Positions 32,359-41,691 of a stretch of 64,000 nt of DNA are shown piece after piece (position 1 is the first letter of the stretch; each line of letters starts with the position of its first letter). Made by a program: the position numbers and the translations under genes. Source of the DNA: a bacterium (lineage in GTDB: Bacteria > Actinomycetota > Acidimicrobiia > Acidimicrobiales > Bin134); contig JAPPAP010000024.1 in NCBI GenBank assembly GCA_026705465.1, positions 45,895-109,894 of the forward strand, read 5' to 3'. Below the pieces are notes generated by a model. The model made no database searches and was not told the origin of the DNA. It worked only from the letters and a program-made list of their open reading frames with translations.

Positions 32359-33861
32359 TCAGCCTGAGGCGAGGTGCTCTCGGAGCTCGACCTTGCGAAT
32401 TTTGCCGGTGGCGGTGCGGGGGAAGCTGTCGACAGCGATGAACTCGTCGGGGACCTTGATCTTGGCCAGGCGCTGTCGGCACCAATCAAGGAGTCCGTCG
32501 AGCGACTCATCTGGTTGGAGTTCGACGAATGCCACCGGGCGCTCGCCCCATTCGGGGTTTGGGCGCCCCACCACCGCCACCTCGGCAACAGCCGGGTGGT
32601 CATAGAGCACGGCCTCGATCTCGCTGGGGTAGATGTTGACCCCGCCGCTGATCAGCATGTCCTTGGACCGGCCCACGATGTAGAGGTAGCCGTCGTCATC
32701 AAATCGGCCCAGGTCGCCAGTTCGCAGCCATCCTTCGACGATGGCCTCAGCGGTTTGGTCGGGGTCGCGCCAGTAGCCGGCCATCACCTTCTCGCTCTTC
32801 ACCCAGATCTCGCCTATCTCTCCCGGAGCCGCGAGAGCGCCAGTCTCGTCGTGGAGTTCGATCCTGACGCCAGGTACGACCCGTCCACACGAGTCCAACA
32901 ACTCGGGGCGGCCGGCCATGGCCAGATCGTGGTCTTCGGGCAACAAGCCGGCGATGTTGGAAACGCCTTCGGTAATGCCGTAGGCCTGGTACAGGCCGCA
33001 CCCGAAGCGCTCATGGGCCTGTCGGATGAGTGGCCCGGCGGTGGGCGCCGCGCCGTAGACGATGAGGCGAAGGTTGGTGAGGTCGGCCTCCTCGAAGCCG
33101 GGATGGTTGAGGAGACGACGAATCTGGGTGGGGACCAATATCGAGATGGTCACCCGGTGCTCGGCGACCGCGGCGAAGAACGATTCGGGCGAGAAGGAGC
33201 GCAACACAACGTGGGTCTGGCCGTCGGCCAGCATGGAGCACACCCGAGTTCCGCTGGCCACGTGGTACAGCGGCGTGGTCGACAAGTACACGTCGTCGGG
33301 TCGAAACCGCTGCACCACTGCCATGGTCATCCCGTTGAAGGCCAGCCCCCGCTGGGTGAGGCATGCCCCTTTGGGTCGCCCGGTGGTGCCGCTGGTGTAG
33401 ATGATCAACGCGGTGTCATCTTCAAAGGCGCGATCCAGATCGGTGAACGGCTCCGACGCAAGCATCTCTGCGTAGGCATCGCCGTCGGCATCGACCACCG
33501 GGCCCGTGGAGCCGAAGGCCTCTAGACGTTCGGTGAATTCGCTTGTGGCCACGGTGAGGGAGGGCTCGGCGTTCGACAGGATAAAGGCCAGCTCAGGATC
33601 GGCAAGCTGGGTGTTCAGCGGCACAGCCGCCGCGCCCAGATAGGCCACCGCCAGGTAGACGTCGAAATAGACAAGACCGTTGTCGGCCATGAGCGCCACC
33701 CGGTCGCCCGGTCCCACCCCGGCGATTTCGAGCCCGGTCGCCAGCCGGCGAACCCGGTCCCGCAACTCAGCGAAGGTAACCGACGGTCCTCCGTCGACCG
33801 CTACCGCAATCCGCCGGGGATAGAGCGCCGCATCCCGCTCCAATAAGTCAACAATCCGCAT
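32359..33861 (-). CDS. AMP-dependent acyl-CoA synthetase/ligase
   Basis: IYTSGTTGRPKGACLT, GGVNIYPSEIE, TATGKIRKVELRE. Confidence 0.92.
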   Translation of the reverse strand: MRIVDLLERDAALYPRRIAVAVDGGPSVTFAELRDRVRRLATGLEIAGVGPGDRVALMADNGLVYFDVYLAVAYLGAAAVPLNTQLADPELAFILSNAEPSLTVATSEFTERLEAFGSTGPVVDADGDAYAEMLASEPFTDLDRAFEDDTALIIYTSGTTGRPKGACLTQRGLAFNGMTMAVVQRFRPDDVYLSTTPLYHVASGTRVCSMLADGQTHVVLRSFSPESFFAAVAEHRVTISILVPTQIRRLLNHPGFEEADLTNLRLIVYGAAPTAGPLIRQAHERFGCGLYQAYGITEGVSNIAGLLPEDHDLAMAGRPELLDSCGRVVPGVRIELHDETGALAAPGEIGEIWVKSEKVMAGYWRDPDQTAEAIVEGWLRTGDLGRFDDDGYLYIVGRSKDMLISGGVNIYPSEIEAVLYDHPAVAEVAVVGRPNPEWGERPVAFVELQPDESLDGLLDWCRQRLAKIKVPDEFIAVDSFPRTATGKIRKVELREHLASG

Positions 33862-35501
33862 CAGGAGGTGTATTCCGCTCGGTCGTGGGTGGTGGCGGTC
33901 ACGCCCTGCTCGCGGAGCTTAATTTTCTGGACCCGTTCTGAGGGGGTTTTGGGGAGATCGTCGACGATCTCGATGAACCTAGGGACGGCGAACGCCGGCA
34001 TGCGGGTCTCGGCCCAGGCCCATAGCTTGTTCAGATCGATGGGTGCCGAGACGATGATCCAGGCCATCACCTCGTCTTCGCCGGCTTCGATATCGGCTTT
34101 GACGGCCACCACTGCGCACTCGGTGATGTCGGGGTGGCCGAGCAGGGCCTGCTCCACCTCGTAGGAGGAGATGTTCTCGCCCCGTCGGCGCAGGGCGTCC
34201 TTGAGGCGGTCGACGAAGTAGTACCAGCCTTCGGCGTCGCGGCGCAGGCCGTCGCCGGTGTGAAACCAGAGATTGCGCCAGGCTTCGGCCGTCTTATCGG
34301 GCATGGCGTAGTAGCCCATGGAGCACGTCCAGGGGACTTTGGTCCGAATGGCCAGCTCCCCGAGCTCGCCGACGCCCACTTCTTCGTCGGTCTCGGGGTC
34401 CACCAGTCGCACATCGAACCAGTCGGAAGCCGCTAGACCCGCAGCGCCCGCGGGGCGGTCTTCACCATACGGCGACAAGATCGGCATCGACGTTTCGGTG
34501 AGGCCGAACACCTCGACGAAGGCGTCGACGCCGAATCGAGCCTTGAACTCATCGAGGATCGAATAGGCCGTGGGGGCGGCGAAAATACAGCGCAGGTCAT
34601 TGTCGGCGTCGTCGGGGCGGGTCTCCTGTTTCCACACGAAGTCCATCATCACGCCCAAGAAGTTGGTGACCGTGGCCTTGGAGTCGCGGATCTGGTCGAT
34701 CCAGCGGCTGGCCGAGAAGTGGCTATGGAGCACGAACCGGGCTCCGGCCACCAATGCGGGATAGGCGGCCAAGAATTGGGCGTTGCCGTGGAACAGGGGC
34801 GTGGTCACCATGTAGGTGTCGGCGTCGGTGAGGCGGGTGAGAGATACGCACTCGTCGGCGAAGAAGTACATCTGCGCCTGGGGCATCATCACCCCCTTCG
34901 ATGGCCCAGTGGTGCCCGAGGTGAAGAAGATCGAAGCGAGATCGTGGGAAGCGACCCCGACAGGCTCGGCCGGCTCGGAGGCTTCGAGGGTGTCCCACGG
35001 CTCAGCCTCCCAACCGGCATCTCGCAAAACGTCGATCCCCGCGTCGGCGTCGGGGCCGGCCACCCAGAATTGCTCAATCGACTCACAGGCCGATTTCGAC
35101 TCCACAAAGCGCTCGGCGTAGGAACCGTCGATAACCGCCAGTTTCGGTTGAACGGTTGAGGCTTGATGCTCCAGGAACTGGCCTCGGTAGGCGGTGTTGA
35201 TGGGGACTTCGACCATCCCGGCTACCTGAGAGCCGAGCCAGGTCCGGATGAACATCGACGAGTTTGGCAGCATCACCAGCAGTCGATCACCGGGAGCGCC
35301 GCCGGATTCGATCAGGGTTCCTGCCACCCGGCGGGCCGATTCGTATATCTCCGCATAAGTCCAGGTCAAGCCCTCTTCAGGGCAGTCCAGATACACGGCT
35401 TCGCCATGGCTGGTTGCCCGATGGGCTAGTACCTGCGGCGTCGTCCAAGTGCTGCGGTCGGGAAACGTGGGACGGATGTCCCTATAGGTGCGCATTGTCA
35501 C
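33861..35501 (-). CDS. AMP-dependent acyl-CoA synthetase/ligase (paralogue of 58509..60170)
   Basis: FFTSGTTGPSKGVMMPQAQMY, VFGLTETSMPILSPYG, RRGENISSYEVEQAL. Confidence 0.92.
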   Translation of the reverse strand: MTMRTYRDIRPTFPDRSTWTTPQVLAHRATSHGEAVYLDCPEEGLTWTYAEIYESARRVAGTLIESGGAPGDRLLVMLPNSSMFIRTWLGSQVAGMVEVPINTAYRGQFLEHQASTVQPKLAVIDGSYAERFVESKSACESIEQFWVAGPDADAGIDVLRDAGWEAEPWDTLEASEPAEPVGVASHDLASIFFTSGTTGPSKGVMMPQAQMYFFADECVSLTRLTDADTYMVTTPLFHGNAQFLAAYPALVAGARFVLHSHFSASRWIDQIRDSKATVTNFLGVMMDFVWKQETRPDDADNDLRCIFAAPTAYSILDEFKARFGVDAFVEVFGLTETSMPILSPYGEDRPAGAAGLAASDWFDVRLVDPETDEEVGVGELGELAIRTKVPWTCSMGYYAMPDKTAEAWRNLWFHTGDGLRRDAEGWYYFVDRLKDALRRRGENISSYEVEQALLGHPDITECAVVAVKADIEAGEDEVMAWIIVSAPIDLNKLWAWAETRMPAFAVPRFIEIVDDLPKTPSERVQKIKLREQGVTATTHDRAEYTS

Positions 35502-35527
35502 AGCGGGCCTACGTTAGTCTCAGCCGC

Positions 35528-36538
35528 ATGAGCATTCGCGTGGGCATCAACGGCTTCGGACGCATCGGGCGGAACTTCTTCAGAGCGGCCCGACAGGCTG
35601 GCGCCGATCTGGAATTCGTGGCCGTCAACGACTTGGGCAGCCTGGAGACCATGGCCCATCTACTGCAGTACGACTCGGTGATGGGTCGGTTCACCGACCC
35701 GGTTGCGGTGGTCGACGGCGGGTTGGACATCGGCGGCAGCATCCTGCAAGTGCTCTCAGAGCGCAACCCGGCCGATTTGCCCTGGAAGGACTTGGGCGTG
35801 GACGTCGTGGTGGAGTCCACCGGGTTCTTCACCGCCCGGGACAAGGCGGCAGCCCATCTTGATGCCGGTGCCCCAAGAGTGATCGTGTCAGCCCCCGCAT
35901 CGGGGGCCGATGCCACCTTTGTGGTGGGGGTGAACGACGGCGACTTCGATCCCGCCAACCACCTGGTGGTGTCCAACGCCTCGTGTACCACCAACTGCTT
36001 CGTGCCCATGGTGAAGGTGCTCGACGACGCGTTCGGGGTAGAGCGGGGTCTGATGACTACTGTCCACGCCTATACCGGCGACCAGGCGCTGGTGGATGGT
36101 CCGCACTCCGACCTGCGGCGGGCTCGGGCCGCGGCGGCGAACATCGTGCCCACCTCCACCGGGGCCGCTCGGGCTACCGGATTGGTCCTTCAGGCCATGA
36201 ACGGCCTACTGGACGGCATTGCTCTGCGGGTGCCTATCCCCAACGGTTCCCTCACCGACTTCACCGCTGTGGTGCAGGGCGAGCCGTCGGCTGACGACGT
36301 CAACGCCGCCTTTGCTGCTGCGGCCGCAAACGGACCGCTGTCCGGGGTGCTGGACTACAGCGAAGCCCCGTTGGTGTCGGCCGACATCCTCGGCTCTCCT
36401 GCCTCCTGCACCCTTGACTCCGGGTTGACCATGGCCCTAGGCAACCTGGTCAAGGTCTCCGGCTGGTACGACAACGAGTGGGGATACTCCAACCGCCTGG
36501 TCGACCTGGTGTCCATCGTGGGCGCGGCGGGCGGCTGA
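35528..36538 (+). CDS. gap: Glyceraldehyde-3-phosphate dehydrogenase, type I
   Basis: MSIRVGINGFGRIGRNFFRA, active site SNASCTTNC, WYDNEWGYSNRLVDL. The listed ORF opens at 35264 but the native start is ATG 35528. Confidence 0.97.
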   Translation: MSIRVGINGFGRIGRNFFRAARQAGADLEFVAVNDLGSLETMAHLLQYDSVMGRFTDPVAVVDGGLDIGGSILQVLSERNPADLPWKDLGVDVVVESTGFFTARDKAAAHLDAGAPRVIVSAPASGADATFVVGVNDGDFDPANHLVVSNASCTTNCFVPMVKVLDDAFGVERGLMTTVHAYTGDQALVDGPHSDLRRARAAAANIVPTSTGAARATGLVLQAMNGLLDGIALRVPIPNGSLTDFTAVVQGEPSADDVNAAFAAAAANGPLSGVLDYSEAPLVSADILGSPASCTLDSGLTMALGNLVKVSGWYDNEWGYSNRLVDLVSIVGAAGG

Positions 36539-36546
36539 GCACCGGG

Positions 36547-37677
36547 GTGCTTCCCACACTCGAATCGCTGAGCGAGGCCCTCGGCGGGCTGAACAGCTGC
36601 CGAATCCTGCTGCGAGCCGACTTCAACGTCCCGCTCGGTGACGATGGCCAGATTGCCGATGATTTCCGCATCAAAGCCGCACTGCCCACCATCCGTTGGC
36701 TGACAGGCCAGGGGGCCGAGGTGGTGGCGTGCAGCCATCTGGGCCGCCCAGACGGCCAGGCCGACCCTCGATATTCATTGGCTCCAATTCAGGCCCGGCT
36801 GCGGGAACTGGCCCCCGGCGTCGAACTGCTGGAGAACCTGCGCTTCGATTCGGGTGAAACTGGAAACGACGACCGCCTAGTACAGCAACTAGTCGACGGC
36901 TGCCACGGGTATGTGAACGACGCCTTTGGGGCATCGCACCGAGCCCATGCTTCCATCGTGGGACCGCCTCAGTATCGGCCCAGCGCCGCTGGGCGCCTGT
37001 TGGCCAAGGAAGTGGAAGTACTGCTTGGGCTGCGGACCAAGCCCAAGCGGCCGTTTGTGGCTGTGTTGGGTGGAGCCAAGGTCAGCGACAAGCTGGGGGT
37101 TATCGACGCGCTGCTGGAAACCGCCGATGAAGTGATGATCGGCGGGGGGATGTGCTTTACGTTTTTGGCCGCCCGAGGCCACGGCGTTGGCGACTCACTG
37201 CTCCAACCCGATCAGATCGAGGCCTGCGGTCGGCTGCTGCAATCGGGGGCGCCCATCCGGCTGCCCTCCGACATCACCGCGCTGGCGCCGGGGGAGAGGG
37301 TGGTGCAGGCCGGCGTGGATCTGCGACCCGATTGGCGGGGACTGGACATCGGCCCCGGCACCGCAGCCGAGTTCAGCGACCTCATCGCCGAGGCCGGGAC
37401 CGTGCTGTGGAACGGTCCCATGGGGCTGTTTGAAGACCCAAGATTCGCGGCGGGGACCAAGGTGGTGGCCCAAGCTCTGGCCGAGAGTCGGGCATTCACC
37501 GTGGTGGGCGGGGGCGACAGCGCGGCGGCGGTTCGCCAATTCGGGCTCGATCGGGAGATGGATCACGTGTCCACCGGCGGTGGGGCGTCGTTGGAGCTGA
37601 TCGAACAAGGCGACCTGCCTGGCCTAAAAGCACTGAGAGAATCCGTTGGCACCCAAGAGGAGAACCGCAATGCCTGA
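36547..37677 (+). CDS. pgk: Phosphoglycerate kinase
   Basis: RADFNVPLGDDGQI, RPFVAVLGGAKVSDKLGVI, VVGGGDSAAAVRQFG, HVSTGGGASLELIE. GTG 36547 is the likely start. Confidence 0.96.
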   Translation: MLPTLESLSEALGGLNSCRILLRADFNVPLGDDGQIADDFRIKAALPTIRWLTGQGAEVVACSHLGRPDGQADPRYSLAPIQARLRELAPGVELLENLRFDSGETGNDDRLVQQLVDGCHGYVNDAFGASHRAHASIVGPPQYRPSAAGRLLAKEVEVLLGLRTKPKRPFVAVLGGAKVSDKLGVIDALLETADEVMIGGGMCFTFLAARGHGVGDSLLQPDQIEACGRLLQSGAPIRLPSDITALAPGERVVQAGVDLRPDWRGLDIGPGTAAEFSDLIAEAGTVLWNGPMGLFEDPRFAAGTKVVAQALAESRAFTVVGGGDSAAAVRQFGLDREMDHVSTGGGASLELIEQGDLPGLKALRESVGTQEENRNA

Positions 37678-38446
37678 GCGCAAGCCGCTGATCAGCGGCA
37701 ACTGGAAGATGCACATGAACCATCTGGAGGCCATTCAGCTCATCCAGAAGCTCTCGTATGCGCTCGACCATGCTGATTACGCCGCTACCGATGTATCCAT
37801 CCACCCGCCGTTCACCAACCTGCGCTCGGCCCAGACGGTGATTGATGCCGACAGCATTCCCATCGCCCTAGGAGCCCAGCACTGCCATTGGGAGGAGAGC
37901 GGGGCGTTCACCGGCGAGGTATCGCCAGCCATGTTGGCCAAGCTGGCGGTGAGCTATGTGATCGCGGGCCACTCCGAGCGCCGTCAGCTCTTCGGCGAAA
38001 CCGACGAGAATGTGAACCGGCGGCTCAAGGCCATATTGGCCGCGGGCATGATCCCGATCATGTGCTGCGGAGAGACCCTGGATGAGCGGGAGGCCGATCA
38101 GACCGAGACCCGCATCACCACCCAGGTCGATGCCGGTCTGGCCGGTTTGAAACGGGATCAAGTTGGGGCCATGGTTATCGCCTACGAGCCGGTTTGGGCC
38201 ATCGGCACCGGCCACACCGCTACCCCCGCCGATGCCCAAGCGGGCTGCGCTCTGATCCGAGATCGGGTGCGGGCCAACTTTGGGGCCGATGCCGCCGCAA
38301 GCGTCCGCGTCCAGTACGGCGGTTCGGTCAAACCTGTGAACGTCGCCGAGCTCATGGCCCAGACCGATATCGACGGCGCCCTCGTCGGCGGCGCCTCACT
38401 CGAAGTCGACAGCTTCTCCCGCATCGTCCGCTTCCGCCTCCAGTAG
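37670..38446 (+). CDS. tpiA: Triosephosphate isomerase
   Basis: GNWKMHMN, YVIAGHSERRQLFGETDENVNRR, VIAYEPVWAIGTG, VQYGGSVKPVN. ATG at 37670 overlaps the pgk stop. Confidence 0.97.
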   Translation: MPERKPLISGNWKMHMNHLEAIQLIQKLSYALDHADYAATDVSIHPPFTNLRSAQTVIDADSIPIALGAQHCHWEESGAFTGEVSPAMLAKLAVSYVIAGHSERRQLFGETDENVNRRLKAILAAGMIPIMCCGETLDEREADQTETRITTQVDAGLAGLKRDQVGAMVIAYEPVWAIGTGHTATPADAQAGCALIRDRVRANFGADAAASVRVQYGGSVKPVNVAELMAQTDIDGALVGGASLEVDSFSRIVRFRLQ

Positions 38447-38461
38447 AGGCGCAACGAACGT

Positions 38462-40366
38462 CTAGGTGATCTCCAGGTCGTCCCATTCGACTTCGGTGCA
38501 GAGGCGGTGGTACTCCGGGCCGTACCAGGGGGCGCTCATCTGAAGCCGTTTGTGGGTCTGGTTGAGGTAGTAGTTCTTGTCCGGGGCCCCTTCGTCGTGC
38601 ATGAGCAGGAGCTTGGAGGCCTCCTTGTCCAGCGCCTCGTTGTAGCGCTCGTAGGCGTCCATGGTCACCTCGACGCTGGTCTTGCCCTCCTCAATCATTC
38701 GCACGATCAACTGGCCTGCGTATCCCGACCACACCTGGTACCAGATGGGGAGGCCCGTGCCACCCGACAGTGGCTGGGAGTTCGGGCCGTAGAGCATGAA
38801 CATGTTCGGATAGTTCGGCACCATCATGCTCAGGTAGGCGCGGGGTCCGTCTTTCGACCAGAAGTCGTGCACACTCTGGCCATCTCGGCCGATCCACTCA
38901 GCCGGCCACAGGTATTGGACGATGTCGAAACCGATCGCGGTGACGATGGCGTCCACCTCTCGAACGGTTCCATCGGCGGTTTCGACGCCAGCTGGCGTCA
39001 TTCGGGCGATCGGGTCGGTCACCAGCTCGACGTTGTCGCGGGTAAGGGCCCGATACCAGCCGTTGTCCACCACGGGACGCCGGGAGAACGGGGCGTAGTC
39101 GGGGACCAGCCGATCGACGAGATCCGGGTCGTTGTCGGTTTGCTCGTGGATGTAGTTGGTGAGGAAGTCGCGCAGCTGGTCGTTCATCTCATTCCAGTGG
39201 CCACCGGCCGCCTGCCACTCCTCGTCGGCGTAGAGGTAGTTGTGAGTGGCAAACAATGCCGCGATGGCCATGTAGCGCCACCAATTCCAATAGCCCGGGA
39301 AGTTGTCGAGCAGCCAGCGAACCTCTGGTTCGATGGGCTGGCCGTATTTGGGCCGGGGGCTGATCCACTGTTTGGAACGCTGGAAGACGTAGACCTGCTC
39401 TGATTCCTCGGCGATGGGGGAAAGCAGCTGCACGCCGGTCGAGCCGTTGCCGATGACTGCGATCCGCTGACCGCGGTAGTCGTAGTCCTCCGGCCATTGC
39501 GAAGGATGGATGACCGGACCGGGGAAGTCCTCCAAGCCCTCGAAATTCGGGGTTCTCTGGTTGGCGAAGGAACCCACCGCGTTGATCACTACGTTGGCCT
39601 CGATCGTCTCGATGCCGTTGGGGGTTTCGGCTTCGAGGACCCAGACGTCGCGGTCCTCGTCGAAAGTGGCCCGCGCCAGGTCGTGGTCGAAACGGGTGTT
39701 GTCGTACATGCCGTACTTGCGCGAGATGTGGAGCAGGTATTCCCGCACGTACTGGCCCTTCCCGAAGTACTCGGGCCACGGGTAGTTCTTCTCGAAAGCG
39801 AACTCATAGGTGATCGAGATCGTGTCCACCCGGATATCGGGGTAGCGGTGCCGGCTCCAAGTTCCGCCGGGCTCGGATCGGCGCTCCAGAATCACGTAGG
39901 GGAGCCCCAGAAGTTCCATTTGGATGCCCGCAGCCAGCCCGCTGAAGCCGCTGCCGATAATCGCCACCTGGAATCCCTCGGGCAGCTCGGGTTTGCCGTC
40001 GGTCCAGTCCACTGTCCAGGGAAAGGGCTTGAAGGCCATCAGCTCGCGCCGCGACTCGAACTCCAAGTCGCCCATCTCCTCCTTGGTGGCGAAGTTCATC
40101 AGTTGACGGAGGCGGGGTTGCGGCGGCTCCTCGGGCATCCCGGGCCCGGCGTTGTCCATGAGCCAAGCCACAGTCTTGGCAACCAGCAATTCACGCTGAT
40201 CGTCGTCGAGTTCGAGCATTCGGGGCAGGGCCTCGATCTCAGGGTCATCGGTGTGGTGGAACAGCGCCACTCGTACCGCGTCCAAATCAGCCAGCTCCAC
40301 GGCGCGGCGGATGAATTCCGGGCTCACCGATTCCGCGGTCGTCTCAGGGGAAGATGCGACAGTCAC
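38462..40366 (-). CDS. Flavin-containing (Baeyer-Villiger-type) monooxygenase
   Basis: GSGFSGLAAGIQ Rossmann motif; type I BVMO fingerprint FPGPVIHPSQWP; second GNGSTG motif. Confidence 0.9.
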   Translation of the reverse strand: MTVASSPETTAESVSPEFIRRAVELADLDAVRVALFHHTDDPEIEALPRMLELDDDQRELLVAKTVAWLMDNAGPGMPEEPPQPRLRQLMNFATKEEMGDLEFESRRELMAFKPFPWTVDWTDGKPELPEGFQVAIIGSGFSGLAAGIQMELLGLPYVILERRSEPGGTWSRHRYPDIRVDTISITYEFAFEKNYPWPEYFGKGQYVREYLLHISRKYGMYDNTRFDHDLARATFDEDRDVWVLEAETPNGIETIEANVVINAVGSFANQRTPNFEGLEDFPGPVIHPSQWPEDYDYRGQRIAVIGNGSTGVQLLSPIAEESEQVYVFQRSKQWISPRPKYGQPIEPEVRWLLDNFPGYWNWWRYMAIAALFATHNYLYADEEWQAAGGHWNEMNDQLRDFLTNYIHEQTDNDPDLVDRLVPDYAPFSRRPVVDNGWYRALTRDNVELVTDPIARMTPAGVETADGTVREVDAIVTAIGFDIVQYLWPAEWIGRDGQSVHDFWSKDGPRAYLSMMVPNYPNMFMLYGPNSQPLSGGTGLPIWYQVWSGYAGQLIVRMIEEGKTSVEVTMDAYERYNEALDKEASKLLLMHDEGAPDKNYYLNQTHKRLQMSAPWYGPEYHRLCTEVEWDDLEIT

Positions 40367-40440
40367 GCCCTAAAGGTTCTCAGAATCAGCGGGGCAGTGC
40401 TGAGTTCTAGTGGCACAACGCCGAAACAGGCCCGCGCCGT

Positions 40441-41655
40441 TCAGGCCGCTGGGTCGACGGTGAGGGGGACCGATCTGTAGCCCCGCACCGTCGAAGTGTG
40501 GATCCATTCGAGATGATCGTCGTCGACTTCCCAGTCGCGGTAGCGGCGGAGCATCTGTTCAAGCCCGATGCGGCCCTCCAGTCGGGCCAGCGCCGCGCCG
40601 ATGCAGAAATGGGCGCCGTATCCAAAAGAGAGATGGCGGTCGATGTTTCTGTGGATGTCAAAGCGGTCGGCCTCGGGGAAGTGACGCTCATCGCGGTTTC
40701 CGCTGCCATTGATGAGCAGCATGTTGGCCCCGGCGGGGACCACTTGGCCGTGCAGCACGACGTCTTGCATGACCCGCCGCCCCTGCACTGGAGATGGAGC
40801 CTCGTAGCGGAGGATCTCCTCCAGGGCATCGGGTACGAGGGAGGGGTCCTCCCAGAGTTCGGCCCGCTGGTCGGGGTGTTCGGCCAGCAGCACCACAGCC
40901 CAGGCCAGAAAGCGGGCTACCGTCTCGGCTCCGGCCCCGCCGATCAGAGCCACATAGGAGGTGATCTCCTCGAGGGTGAGAGGACGGGTGGATCCATCCA
41001 AGAGCTCTCGCTCGTGAGTGGCCAGGATGGTCAACAAGTCGTCGGTCGGCTCCTTCCGCTTCTGCTCGCACAGTTCGGGAACCAGGGCGTAGACCTCATG
41101 GGAGAGGTTGCCGGTTTGGTCGACGAGCTCGCGCTTGCTGCCCGCGGTGGCCGACTCCTCGATGTGCAGTCCCCGATCCATGGACTGCCGCAGACCCTGT
41201 TCGAGTCCTTCGGGAAATCCCAACAGCGCCAAGATCACCGTGGGAGGCATCAATGCGGAGAAACGGTCGACGAAGTCGAACACGGTCAGGCCCTCGAGCG
41301 GGTCCAGCAGGCTGTTGCAGATGGACTCGATCCGGCTCTCCAAGCCGTTGATGGCCTTGGGAGTGAAGGCCCGGCTCACCAGTTTGCGCAACAGCGTCTG
41401 CTCTGGTGGGTCGCGGAAGATGAACAGCGGCGCGGTCCACTCCTCGTCGCCCATGAGATCGAGCGATGTGGCATATCGAGACGAGTAGGTCTCCACGTCC
41501 AGCAGTCCGGTGAGCACGTCGTCGTATCGGGTCAGTGCCCAGAAGTTGTGCTGGTCGTTGTGATAGAGCGGAGCCTCGTCGCGCATCCGCCGCCACACGT
41601 CATGGGCTCGAATGTCGATGTCGTAATCGAACGGGTTGTAGTCGATCGAGCTCAT
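40441..41655 (-). CDS. Cytochrome P450
   Basis: I-helix LIGGAGAETVARFL, ExxR EEILRYEAP, heme loop FGYGAHFCIGAALARLEG. Confidence 0.93.
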   Translation of the reverse strand: MSSIDYNPFDYDIDIRAHDVWRRMRDEAPLYHNDQHNFWALTRYDDVLTGLLDVETYSSRYATSLDLMGDEEWTAPLFIFRDPPEQTLLRKLVSRAFTPKAINGLESRIESICNSLLDPLEGLTVFDFVDRFSALMPPTVILALLGFPEGLEQGLRQSMDRGLHIEESATAGSKRELVDQTGNLSHEVYALVPELCEQKRKEPTDDLLTILATHERELLDGSTRPLTLEEITSYVALIGGAGAETVARFLAWAVVLLAEHPDQRAELWEDPSLVPDALEEILRYEAPSPVQGRRVMQDVVLHGQVVPAGANMLLINGSGNRDERHFPEADRFDIHRNIDRHLSFGYGAHFCIGAALARLEGRIGLEQMLRRYRDWEVDDDHLEWIHTSTVRGYRSVPLTVDPAA

Positions 41656-41691
41656 GTCGATGTTCTAGCCCGAGTCGCGGTAGCTGTCAGG

